From Ciceribacter ferrooxidans (GTDB lineage Bacteria > Pseudomonadota > Alphaproteobacteria > Rhizobiales > Rhizobiaceae): 64,000 bases of DNA. The notes beneath the pieces are model-generated. The model had not been told where the DNA came from. It did not search any database and was given only the letters and a program-made list of their open reading frames with translations. This document shows, one piece after another, positions 30,794 through 38,169 of the stretch; positions within the stretch are counted from its first letter, which is position 1; every line of letters starts with the position of its first letter. Where the stretch lies: the NCBI RefSeq assembly GCF_004137355.1, contig NZ_SDVB01000170.1, positions 124,001 to 188,000 of the forward strand, given 5' to 3'. Both the position numbers and the translations under genes were made by a program.

Positions 30794-31753
30794 ATGCTGA
30801 ACTGGAATATGAGGAACAGTCCGTCTGCCGCCGGGGCCGGCCTTGGTAGCGGCCAGGAGCCGATCGTCGTCGATCCCGGTCCTGTTCCTTCACCACCGAA
30901 AAAGGCACCGATCGCACTCGCGCTCGGCGGTGGCGCCGCCCGTGGCTGGGCGCATATCGGCGTGCTTCGCGCACTTGATGAAGCAGGCGTCGAGGTCAGC
31001 ATGATCGCCGGCACGTCGATCGGCGCGCTGGTCGGCGGCTGCTATCTCGCCGGCAAGCTCGACGAACTGGAAATCTTCGCACGTTCGCTGACGATGCGGC
31101 GCATCGCATCCCTGCTCGACCTCACGATCGGCGGGGGCGGTCTGCTCGGCGGCATGCGCCTCACCAAACGGATGCAGGAACATCTGCAGGGGCTGGCGAT
31201 CGAGGACCTGCCCAAACCCTTCATTGCGGTGGCTGCGGAGCTCAACACCGGTCACGAGGTATGGGTCGACGGCGGCCCGCTGATCACGGCCCTGCGCGCG
31301 TCCTACGCGCTGCCCGGCATTTTCGAACCGGTTCTCTGCAACAACCGCACGCTGATAGACGGCGCGCTCGTCAACCCCGTCCCGGTGTCCGTCTGCCGCG
31401 CCTACGAGCAGCCGCTCGTCATGGCGGTGAACCTCCACTACGACCTTTTCGGTCGGTCGGCCGTCGTCAAGCACAAGGCCGGCGAAGTCGCCGTGCCCGA
31501 GGGCGACACGCAGAAGCACCACGGCCGCCTCGGCATGACGGGCGTCATGGTCCAGGCCTTCAACATCATCCAGGACCGTATTTCGCGCGCCCGGCTTGCC
31601 GGCGACCCGCCTGACCTGGCACTTCAACCGCGCGTCAACGACATCGGCCTTTCGGAATTTCACCGTGCCGGCGAAGCGATCGACCGCGGTTACGAGGAGG
31701 CAAAGCTCCGCCTCGGCGAGTTGAAGCGGATGCAGGACTCCTTCGCCCGCTGA
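30794..31753 (+). CDS. Patatin-like phospholipase
   Basis: 319-residue serine acyl hydrolase of the patatin/RssA type. The oxyanion loop is LGGGAARGWAHIGVL near residues 43-57, the nucleophile elbow GTSIGAL near 74-80 and the catalytic Asp in DGALVNPVPV near 189, a complete Ser-Asp dyad. The first 35 residues are a Gly/Pro-rich linker without a signal peptide, so it is probably cytosolic or peripheral. The likely substrate is a phospholipid or lysophospholipid. It is convergent with the CBS protein. Confidence 0.92.
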   Translation: MLNWNMRNSPSAAGAGLGSGQEPIVVDPGPVPSPPKKAPIALALGGGAARGWAHIGVLRALDEAGVEVSMIAGTSIGALVGGCYLAGKLDELEIFARSLTMRRIASLLDLTIGGGGLLGGMRLTKRMQEHLQGLAIEDLPKPFIAVAAELNTGHEVWVDGGPLITALRASYALPGIFEPVLCNNRTLIDGALVNPVPVSVCRAYEQPLVMAVNLHYDLFGRSAVVKHKAGEVAVPEGDTQKHHGRLGMTGVMVQAFNIIQDRISRARLAGDPPDLALQPRVNDIGLSEFHRAGEAIDRGYEEAKLRLGELKRMQDSFAR

Positions 31754-31772
31754 ACGCCGCCGAGGACCGCCG

Positions 31773-32207
31773 TCATCCGGCGATATAGGCCTTGATCTGT
31801 TCCGCTTCGGTTTCGATGTCGCGAATGCGGGATTTCACCACATCCCCGATCGAGATGATGCCGGCGAGCTTGCCGTCTTTCTCCACAGGGACGTGCCGGA
31901 ACCGCCGTCCGGTCATCACTTCCATCAGCTCGTTGACGGTCGTCTCCTCGCTGCAGCGATGCACGTTCTTGGTCATCACGGCGGCCACCGACTGGCTCAG
32001 GCTGATCAATCCGCTACGGCCGATCGCCCGGACAAGGTCGCGCTCGGTGAAGATTCCGGCGATCTGCCCCCTGGCATCGCACACCACCGCGGCCCCGATA
32101 TGGTTTTCCTCCAGGATACGGGCGGCGTCGGCAAGGGTTGTATCGGGCCCGATCGTGACGACGTTGCGGCCCTTCTCTTCGAGTATGCTCCTGACCGTTG
32201 CAGACAT
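31773..32207 (-). CDS. Two-CBS-domain protein
   Basis: 144 residues that consist of a tandem CBS pair and nothing else: first repeat around GPDTTLADAARILEENHIGA and CDARGQIAGIFTERDLVRAI, second around CSEETTVNELMEVMTGRRFRHVPV and GKLAGIISIGDVV. CBS pairs bind adenosyl ligands and usually regulate a partner, which is not evident here. It is convergent with the patatin gene and upstream of the rhomboid stop. Confidence 0.92.
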   Translation of the reverse strand: MSATVRSILEEKGRNVVTIGPDTTLADAARILEENHIGAAVVCDARGQIAGIFTERDLVRAIGRSGLISLSQSVAAVMTKNVHRCSEETTVNELMEVMTGRRFRHVPVEKDGKLAGIISIGDVVKSRIRDIETEAEQIKAYIAG

Positions 32208-32377
32208 GGCTCCTCCTTTTCCAGATCGCTGGCCTTCAATGGACCGTCGCCAGCCCCTCCTGGCCGCGACGGCACACTGAAAATGGTGCCCCTATTCAAG
32301 GAAGTTTGCAACAAGTTCGACGGTCCGGCCAACCCTGCGAAACGAGGGGTTTGCTCTCCTACCCCGAGGATACCGGC

Positions 32378-33130
32378 TCAATCTCGCGGCAGCGGGCGAT
32401 CGAAGGCGGCGAATCCCAGAAAACCGACCAGGAAGCCGCCAATATGCGCGTCCCACGCAACGGCACCGGAGAGAGCGCCCACCAGCGGCATGCCGATTGC
32501 GATCACGAGGTTGCCAAAGAGCCAGACTGCGATGAAGACGACCACCGTCCGCTGCCGGAGCGCCGCGGGCACCGAAAGTCTCGGAAGCGGCCGATCAGGC
32601 TGAACGCGAACCGATCTTCCCGGTCCGAAGGCAAATCGACATGCAGCCCCCATGAGCGCGGAGATGACGCCCGATGCGCCGATCATCAGTGTCGGCTGTC
32701 CCCAGTTCACCAGCGCGTGCGCCAACGCTCCACCAGCAGCCGATACGACCCACAGCGCGGCGAAGCGCCACCCGCCGATGCGCCTGAGCACCGGCGTTCC
32801 GAACGCTGCCAGCCACAGGCCGTTGAAGGCAAGGTGTTCGAGACTGCCGTGAAGGAAGGAATAGGTCAGTGGCGTCCAAAGCCACTCGTAGCCCTGCTCG
32901 GAGAAACCGTAGACGTAGCGCAGCGGCGAGAAACCGAACTCTATGACGAGCCACTCGGCAAGATTCGGCGACAACAGCGTCGACTGGACGAAATAGATGA
33001 CGGCAAGCCCCGCGAGACAAAACAGGATGCCGGCCGGCATATTGAAGACCGGCTGGCGCGCGGCGCCACCTTCGGCTGTATCGCCACCCGGCCAGTCGTC
33101 GCCCGAAGGCCGTGTCGGCATTTCATCCAT
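32378..33130 (-). CDS. Rhomboid family intramembrane serine protease
   Basis: 250 residues with an N-terminal cytosolic segment and about six transmembrane segments. The catalytic serine lies in GASGVISALMG near residue 152 and the histidine in AHIGGFLVG near 226; the L1 loop region is YSFLHGSLEHLAFNGLWL. It cleaves unknown membrane proteins in the inner membrane. ATG 33130 is chosen; the frame stays open upstream through the terminator of the small-RNA locus, which argues against the longer form. The single gene lies downstream of that terminator. Confidence 0.92.
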   Translation of the reverse strand: MDEMPTRPSGDDWPGGDTAEGGAARQPVFNMPAGILFCLAGLAVIYFVQSTLLSPNLAEWLVIEFGFSPLRYVYGFSEQGYEWLWTPLTYSFLHGSLEHLAFNGLWLAAFGTPVLRRIGGWRFAALWVVSAAGGALAHALVNWGQPTLMIGASGVISALMGAACRFAFGPGRSVRVQPDRPLPRLSVPAALRQRTVVVFIAVWLFGNLVIAIGMPLVGALSGAVAWDAHIGGFLVGFLGFAAFDRPLPRD

Positions 33131-33186
33131 GTCCGGCGTATCCCTGTGACCGCTCACTACCCGGAGCCTTATCGCAGACAAAGGGC

Positions 33187-33219
33187 AAAAAAAAGCCGTC
33201 CGGCTGATATCCGGACGGC
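33187..33219 (-). terminator. Orphan rho-independent terminator
   Basis: Stem GCCGTCCGG / CCGGACGGC with a 7-base loop, then eight T on the minus strand. No minus-strand coding sequence lies upstream before the plus-strand PilZ gene at 33454, so its transcript must start in this gap. Confidence 0.9.
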
Positions 33220-33302
33220 CAATCGAATGCACGGGAAAACCGCGCCCGACAGTTGGTGCCGAAGGAGGCCCTTCGAAATCAATGGGCACGATGTGCCACA
33301 GC
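33187..33302 (-). ncRNA. Putative small RNA (or attenuated leader), about 115 nt
   Basis: A perfect nine-base terminator stem (33195-33203 / 33211-33219) followed on the minus strand by eight T stands in a gap where no minus-strand gene lies upstream. Before it, in transcript order, come hairpins GGCAC-GAT-GTGCC (33285-33297, written on the plus strand) and CGAAGG-AGGC-CCTTCG (33260-33275), and a promoter-like element at 33308-33336. Promoter, compact hairpins and terminator together suggest an independent small RNA starting near 33301. A tiny frame of eight codons with two His codons begins at about 33303, so an attenuator for the rhomboid gene is the alternative. Not matched to a known family. 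Confidence 0.55.
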
Positions 33303-33307
33303 CATTA

Positions 33308-33336
33308 TTAGTATGCAATCAAGTTTCGAAAACAAG
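33308..33336 (-). promoter_or_regulatory. Candidate promoter of the putative small RNA
   Basis: On the minus strand, CTTGTT (33336-33331) and TACTAA (33313-33308) are separated by 17 bases, matching the rhizobial CTTG-type -35 and an AT-rich -10. The predicted start lies near 33301. Confidence 0.45.
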
Positions 33337-33398
33337 ATTAACCGCGGCGGCCCCGCCCCTCCTGCTACGGATTGGCACAATACTCGCAAAACGTTCTG

Positions 33399-33435
33399 TT
33401 AACCGCTCGCAGGTAAGGATTTAACCATAGCTGAA
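33399..33435 (+). promoter_or_regulatory. CtrA-like boxes before the dual-PilZ gene
   Basis: TTAACC occurs at 33399 and again at 33421, 22 bases apart; a third copy is at 33338. The second is part of TTAACCAT and of TTAA-N7-TGAA (33421-33435), one mismatch from the CtrA consensus TTAA-N7-TTAA. The site ends 18 bases before the ATG. Confidence 0.4.
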
Positions 33436-33453
33436 GGGTCAAGAATCGACACC

Positions 33454-34065
33454 ATGTTCACGTCGCAGGCATCCCAGACCGGTAGTGCAGTTTCTCCCGC
33501 CGGGCGCCGGGCCTTCCAGCGTGTCAGCGTCAGCCTTCAGGGGCGGCTGATGCTCGCCAATTACGACGAGTATGTCTGCCAGGTCGTCGACATGTCCCCC
33601 GGCGACGTGCGATTCGCCTGCGCTGGCCGGCCGGGCCCGGGTGAAAAGGTCATTGCCTACATCGATCACCTCGGGCGCCTGGAAGGCAGCACGATCAAGC
33701 TCACCGAAGACGGCTTCGTCATGTCGATCGTCGCCACGGGCCGCAAGCGCGAGAAGCTCGCAGCGCAACTCACCTGGATCGCCAACAAGCACGAACTCGG
33801 CCTGCCCGAAGATCGCCGCCACGATCGCCTGACGCCAAGACAGACCCGGACCGAACTCGTCCTGGAAGATGGACGGCGCTATCCCTGCCGCCTCATGGAC
33901 CTGTCGCTGTCGGGCGCCGCGATCGACATCGATATTCGTCCGCCGATCGGGACGGCGGTCCGCGTCGGCAATATGCGGGGCCGAGTCGTCCGACACTTCG
34001 TCGAGGGCGTGGCGATCGAATTCCTGACCCTGCAGTCCCGCGAAGCCCTGACCGAGTTTCTCTGA
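33454..34065 (+). CDS. Dual PilZ-domain protein (c-di-GMP receptor)
   Basis: 203 residues forming two PilZ-like domains. In the first, RRAFQR (residues 18-23) is followed by VDMSPGD near 47-53; in the second, DRRHDR near 121 is followed by MDLSLSGAAI near 149, where RxxxR and D/NxSxxG are the known c-di-GMP contacts. The second domain has the more complete motif. No enzyme domain is attached, so it probably signals by binding a partner, for example in motility or surface growth as in other rhizobial PilZ proteins. AAGGG precedes the ATG. CtrA-like boxes just upstream suggest cell-cycle control. Confidence 0.9.
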   Translation: MFTSQASQTGSAVSPAGRRAFQRVSVSLQGRLMLANYDEYVCQVVDMSPGDVRFACAGRPGPGEKVIAYIDHLGRLEGSTIKLTEDGFVMSIVATGRKREKLAAQLTWIANKHELGLPEDRRHDRLTPRQTRTELVLEDGRRYPCRLMDLSLSGAAIDIDIRPPIGTAVRVGNMRGRVVRHFVEGVAIEFLTLQSREALTEFL

Positions 34066-34521
34066 CGGACTTCCAGAGCCTCAGGCTCCGAAGACAGAGG
34101 CGGCGACCGCGGCTCGCATTCCCGCCACTTTCGATTACGCTAAAGAAATTCTGAACGTCGCAGCGTGCGCATGCCGCACGATTTTGCGCACGGAACGGCC
34201 TCCGATGTCACACCGACGAAGCTGCAAGCTCGCCGGTCGCCACGATCGCCGGAGCGAAGCCAGCCGAAACCCGACACCTCATCGCAATTTTTCTTTTCTT
34301 TTCAGCACCATACCTCATGCCCTCGACAGATCCGATGCGATGCGGCGCCGTAACTAGATACAATTTTACGAAAATTATCGTCAAATACATCTACAGTTTT
34401 ATTCTTATTCAATTCTATTTTTCGCGTAATTATACTCAAGTAATCCGCTTATTTTACTTCGCGTTTTTGCGCAGAGTAAAACCGCACCTGTCATTGTCTT
34501 CCCAACACGGGGAGACGACAA
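34066..34521. other. 456-base gene-free region with a strongly AT-rich core
   Basis: The first half is of normal composition with a weak GAGCC/GGCTC hairpin just after the PilZ stop. From about 34280 the sequence becomes AT-rich; the block 34381-34440 has only 15 G or C in 60. I see no convincing reading frame, RNA gene or terminator. It most likely holds the promoter of the LapG-like gene and possibly a site for an AT-binding regulator such as MucR. Confidence 0.6.
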
Positions 34522-35133
34522 ATGACCAAGAAAAGAAGTCTGAGCGTTGGAGTTCTGATAGCCCTGCTGAGCGGCGCCATCGCGCTGCCGGTTGCGGCAA
34601 TGCCGTCGAACATGCACGTCGTCGGCAAGGCAAATCCGCCGATCGGGCATTACGAGTTCTGCCGCAGCTACCCGGACGAATGCCGCGGCAAGACCGGCGA
34701 CACCGGCCCGGCCGCGCTGTCAGAGGACGCCTGGCGCGCCATGCTCGACATCAACTACACCGTCAACACCTCCATCGAACCCCTGACGGATCAGGAGATC
34801 TACGGCGTCGAGGAGCGCTGGGCCTATCCACGTTCGGTCGGGGACTGTGAGGACTACGCGCTTCTGAAGCGCAAGCTCCTTATCGACCGCGGCTTCTCGC
34901 CCGCGGACCTGCTGATGACGGTCGTACTGCAGCCGAACGGCGAAGGCCATGCCGTCCTGACGGTTCGCACGGACCACGGCGACTTCATTCTCGACAACAT
35001 GCGCAACAAGGTCCTGCTCTGGTCGGACACCGAGTATACCTATCTGAAGCGCCAGTCGGCCGACGATCCCGGCCGCTGGGTCAAGCTGCAGGACGGACGC
35101 GCGACCGCGGTCGGCAGCGTCGGGTCGAACTGA
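34522..35133 (+). CDS. Transglutaminase-like cysteine protease, LapG-like (BTLCP)
   Basis: 203 residues with a signal peptide (SVGVLIALLSGAIALPVAA) and a BTLCP domain. The catalytic triad is visible: cysteine in VGDCEDYALLKRKLL near residue 110, histidine in GEGHAVLTV near 143 and aspartate in FILDNMRN near 157. The family includes LapG, the periplasmic protease that releases surface adhesins under c-di-GMP control through LapD. Neither a LapA-type adhesin nor LapD is encoded here, so that role is not proven. GGGGAG lies close before the ATG. A strong terminator follows. Confidence 0.9.
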   Translation: MTKKRSLSVGVLIALLSGAIALPVAAMPSNMHVVGKANPPIGHYEFCRSYPDECRGKTGDTGPAALSEDAWRAMLDINYTVNTSIEPLTDQEIYGVEERWAYPRSVGDCEDYALLKRKLLIDRGFSPADLLMTVVLQPNGEGHAVLTVRTDHGDFILDNMRNKVLLWSDTEYTYLKRQSADDPGRWVKLQDGRATAVGSVGSN

Positions 35134-35193
35134 CGCAGCGATTGCAGCATCCGGTTCGGTCGTCCGTCATCCCTTCCCTTGACCGAACCGAAG

Positions 35194-35226
35194 GCCGGCC
35201 CCGCTCCGCGGGGCCGGCTTTTCCTT
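35194..35226 (+). terminator. Terminator of the LapG-like gene
   Basis: Stem GCCGGCCCCG (35194-35203) / CGGGGCCGGC (35209-35218), ten pairs, followed by TTTTCCTTT. Strong rho-independent terminator about 60 bases after the stop. Confidence 0.9.
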
Positions 35227-35258
35227 TCCGGGAGCAAGCGACACTGCGGGCCGCAGCA

Positions 35259-35277
35259 TTTACCCGACATTAACCAT
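35259..35277 (+). promoter_or_regulatory. CtrA-like box
   Basis: TTTA (35259-35262), seven bases, TTAA (35270-35273), extended to TTAACCAT: one mismatch from the CtrA consensus TTAA-N7-TTAA. It lies 130 bases before the membrane-anchored protein gene, with an imperfect dyad GAGCACTG / CAGTGTTC at 35294-35318 just behind it. Confidence 0.4.
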
Positions 35278-35406
35278 GAGCCGACTATTTCTTGAGCACT
35301 GTATCATTCGCAGTGTTCGATGCGCCCGCGACCAATGGCGGCGAGCGTCTCCTCCAGTTCCGCGTGACTGACCCGCATCAACGACTGCCGGCGGAAGGGA
35401 CGAGAG

Positions 35407-36204
35407 ATGAAGAGGCCGGTCGCGCCTGAACAGGTTTCCGAGCACCTGCCACTGATCTCCAACCGGTTTGTCTATACTGCGACGGCACTCGTCGCATTTC
35501 TGGCCCTGCTTTCCGTTGCGATCAATGTCGGCGGACGCAAGCTCGGCGCGGAGCTGGCACTGGCCGGACACAGCGACAGCACGCAAAACTTCCTCGTGAC
35601 CATCGGGCAGGATCGGCTCCACCTCGCCGCCAACACTCTCCGGTTCGAGGCGCAGCGTCGTCACGGCCCTGCGGAACGGGCCGATCTCTACCTGTTGTGG
35701 CCAGAGATGTCGGGATATCGCAGTGAGTTGCGGGCGCGCTTCGATGACGTCACCCAATCCGGCGGACTCATCTTCGTACAGCTGTCGCAAAGCACGATGT
35801 CGCGCGACATGTCCGGGCGCGTGGAGCCGATCTACAGTCATCTGTTCGACGGACCGGCCGAGACGGGACAGTACGGCCTCACCCTGCACCGTCTGAAATC
35901 CGACGCCGGCTACGGAAATGAAGTCCTTCTTACGGCGCCCCGGCCGGGCGGACCCGACTTCGCCGTGCGCTGCGCGCTGCCCGCCGCAGGCGCCCCCGCC
36001 AGCAGCGGCGACTGCCAGCGCGACATCCACGTCGGACGAGACCTCAGCGTCCTCTACCGCTTCTCGAGCGGGCTTCTTTCCGACTGGGCGGCGATCGACG
36101 ATGCCGTGCGTAGCTACATCACCGCAAGGATCGATTCAGAGGCGCACTTTCCATCGCGTTTTTCTAAAATTCCAGAGAAGCCGGCAAGAAATGATTCATT
36201 ATAA
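35407..36204 (+). CDS. Membrane-anchored protein of unknown function
   Basis: 265 residues: a short cytosolic start, one transmembrane helix (YTATALVAFLALLSVAINVGG, about residues 20-40), then a periplasmic domain of about 220 residues with two cysteines (AVRCALP and GDCQRD) that may form a disulfide. No known domain recognised; it is conserved-looking and rhizobial in style. ATG follows AAGGGACGAGAG. It lies 79 bases upstream of the DD-carboxypeptidase gene and is probably co-transcribed, which suggests a wall or envelope role. Confidence 0.75.
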   Translation: MKRPVAPEQVSEHLPLISNRFVYTATALVAFLALLSVAINVGGRKLGAELALAGHSDSTQNFLVTIGQDRLHLAANTLRFEAQRRHGPAERADLYLLWPEMSGYRSELRARFDDVTQSGGLIFVQLSQSTMSRDMSGRVEPIYSHLFDGPAETGQYGLTLHRLKSDAGYGNEVLLTAPRPGGPDFAVRCALPAAGAPASSGDCQRDIHVGRDLSVLYRFSSGLLSDWAAIDDAVRSYITARIDSEAHFPSRFSKIPEKPARNDSL

Positions 36205-36283
36205 ACCTCTTGGTAAGGCTACCGCCGTAAGCTCCGGCGAAATGGTCGCGTTGGGGGAGCGCCCAGTTCGTCCTTGTCAGCAT

Positions 36284-37807
36284 ATGAAGAGTTTCGCGGT
36301 GAAAAATATCAAGAATTGCCACGGCTTGATGTCCATCTTCTCGGCGTCGGCACGCAAGATATTGATGGTGGCCATGGCTTTCTCGGCACTGTCGTTTGCG
36401 TCTTCGGCGCCAGCAAGTGCGGCTCCCACCTATGCCGGCATCGTCATCGACGCCAAGACCGGCAAGGTTCTCTACAGCGAGAACGCCGACAGCCTTCGCT
36501 ATCCGGCGTCGCTCACCAAGATGATGACGCTGTACTTGACGTTCGAAGCGCTCGAATCGGGCAAGATCAGCCTCAACAGCCGCGTTCCGGTCTCCGCCAA
36601 TGCCGCTGCGGAGCCGCCATCCAAGCTTGGGGTCGGTGCCGGGCGTTCCGTGACTGTCGAGCAGGCGATCCTTGCCCTGGTCACGCGCTCCGCCAACGAT
36701 ATCGCGACGGCTCTCGGCGAGTATCTCGGCGGCTCGGAAGCCCGCTTTGCCAAGATGATGACCGCGAAGGCCCGCAGCCTCGGCATGAGCAAGACGACCT
36801 ACCGCAATGCCAACGGCCTGCCGAACACCGCGCAGATGACCACGGCGCGCGACCAGGCGCGCCTCGGTATCGCCCTGCGTCAGCATTTCCCGCAGTATTA
36901 CGGGTATTTTTCGACGCGCAGCTTCAAATTCGGCAAGCAGGTCATCGGTAATCACAACCGCCTGCTCGGTGCCGTTCGCGGCGTCGACGGCATAAAGACC
37001 GGCTATACCCGCGCTGCCGGATTTAATCTCGTGACATCGGCCCAGGCTGACGGCCGGTCGATCGTCGGGGTCGTCATGGGGTCTTCCTCCGGGGGCAAGC
37101 GCAACGAGACGATGAAGCAGCTCGTGCTTCGTTATCTTCCGAAGGCATCGCGGTCCGGCAGTGGCGATTTTGTCCTCGCCCGCAGCGAGACGACGATCGC
37201 CCCGGAATCGCCCGTTGCGGCAGCACCTTCGGCCGCCGCTGCCTCCGCTTCTGCGTCCGCTGTCGATCTTCCTTCGCGCGGCCCTCTTCCGGAAATTCGC
37301 TATCAGCCGGCCGGCATGCAGACCGCCTACGCAAGCACGGGCGGCGCAAGTCCTGCTCTCGAAGCAGTCACGGCCCCTGTCGCCGCGCCTCCGGCAGCCG
37401 CTCTTCCGGTCCCGGAGCCGGCGCCAGCCTATATGCCGGAATCCAGCCTAAAGACGGGTCGCGTCAGCAATGAGCAGGCCTCTCTCGAGCCGGTAGCGGC
37501 GCCTGCCCCGGCGGCGGAAGAAATTGACAACACGGTCACCGCGTCCACCCCGAAGGCACCCGCAGGCTGGGTGATCCAGATCGGCGCTGCGGCCGACAAG
37601 AAACTCGCAATGGAGCTTCTGCGCAAGGCGCAGGACAAAGGCGGCAAGGTATTGCGTTCCGCCTCCCCCTTCACCGTCGCCTACGGCAGCGGTTCCGCAC
37701 AGGTCCACCGTGCACGCTTCGGCGGCTTCGCCGACCAGAAGGCGGCCGTGAACGCGTGCAAGGCGCTGAAGAGCAAAGGATTTGGCTGCTGGGCTTCCCT
37801 GCAGTAA
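36284..37807 (+). CDS. D-alanyl-D-alanine carboxypeptidase with SPOR domain
   Basis: Trims the terminal D-alanine from peptidoglycan stem peptides in the periplasm. The penicillin-binding (peptidase S11) motifs are complete: SLTK at residues 76-79, SAN at 136-138, KTG at 238-240. After it comes an Ala/Pro/Ser-rich linker of about 130 residues and a C-terminal SPOR domain (GWVIQIGAAADKKLAMELL... onward, about 430-507) that would direct it to denuded glycan at the septum. A signal peptide covers roughly residues 25-45. ATG 36284 is chosen though its ribosome site is weak; ATG 36329 is possible. Confidence 0.94.
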   Translation: MKSFAVKNIKNCHGLMSIFSASARKILMVAMAFSALSFASSAPASAAPTYAGIVIDAKTGKVLYSENADSLRYPASLTKMMTLYLTFEALESGKISLNSRVPVSANAAAEPPSKLGVGAGRSVTVEQAILALVTRSANDIATALGEYLGGSEARFAKMMTAKARSLGMSKTTYRNANGLPNTAQMTTARDQARLGIALRQHFPQYYGYFSTRSFKFGKQVIGNHNRLLGAVRGVDGIKTGYTRAAGFNLVTSAQADGRSIVGVVMGSSSGGKRNETMKQLVLRYLPKASRSGSGDFVLARSETTIAPESPVAAAPSAAAASASASAVDLPSRGPLPEIRYQPAGMQTAYASTGGASPALEAVTAPVAAPPAAALPVPEPAPAYMPESSLKTGRVSNEQASLEPVAAPAPAAEEIDNTVTASTPKAPAGWVIQIGAAADKKLAMELLRKAQDKGGKVLRSASPFTVAYGSGSAQVHRARFGGFADQKAAVNACKALKSKGFGCWASLQ

Positions 37808-37858
37808 GCAGGACGCCCGTCGGCCACCTCGAAATGTAGTGAGTACGAGGTAGCAGAC

Positions 37859-38128
37859 ATGGCATCGAACGAGAACCGCTTCGGCCTTTCTCCCCATGGC
37901 GGGGAGACGAAAAGGCCGTATCGCCCAGCGCTGCATCCGCTTCATGAGGCGGCAATGCGGATCGCGGACCTCGGACTCGGCCGGAAAAGGTCGATGACCA
38001 AGGATTTGATCGGACTTCTGCTCTGCCACGGCGCGCGCGCCTGGCGCTATTCACAGCCGGAGACCAACATCCACCTGCATGTCTGCGCACCCGGAGGCCG
38101 GGCACCGGTGGTGCTGAGACTCCGTTGA
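37859..38128 (+). CDS. Small hypothetical protein
   Basis: 89 residues from ATG 37859, with GAGG about 8 bases upstream. The sequence is basic with several histidines, and no signal peptide, membrane segment or domain is recognised. It sits 51 bases after the DD-carboxypeptidase and 41 before the gamma-carbonic anhydrase, same strand. It could be a spurious frame, but the ribosome site and tight fit favour a real gene. Confidence 0.45.
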   Translation: MASNENRFGLSPHGGETKRPYRPALHPLHEAAMRIADLGLGRKRSMTKDLIGLLLCHGARAWRYSQPETNIHLHVCAPGGRAPVVLRLR

Positions 38129-38169
38129 CGTCACGCAACCAACCCCGGCCGGTAGCACGGAGTGCCGTT

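Noticed and set aside
33131-33289. Rhomboid protein with a 53-residue longer N-terminus
   Set aside because: The extension would run through the strong terminator hairpin and the putative RNA, and is not rhomboid-like.
34066-34521. Possible tRNA or repeat-derived element in the AT-rich gap
   Set aside because: No cloverleaf-like pairing, CCA end or repeated unit was found; the region looks regulatory only.
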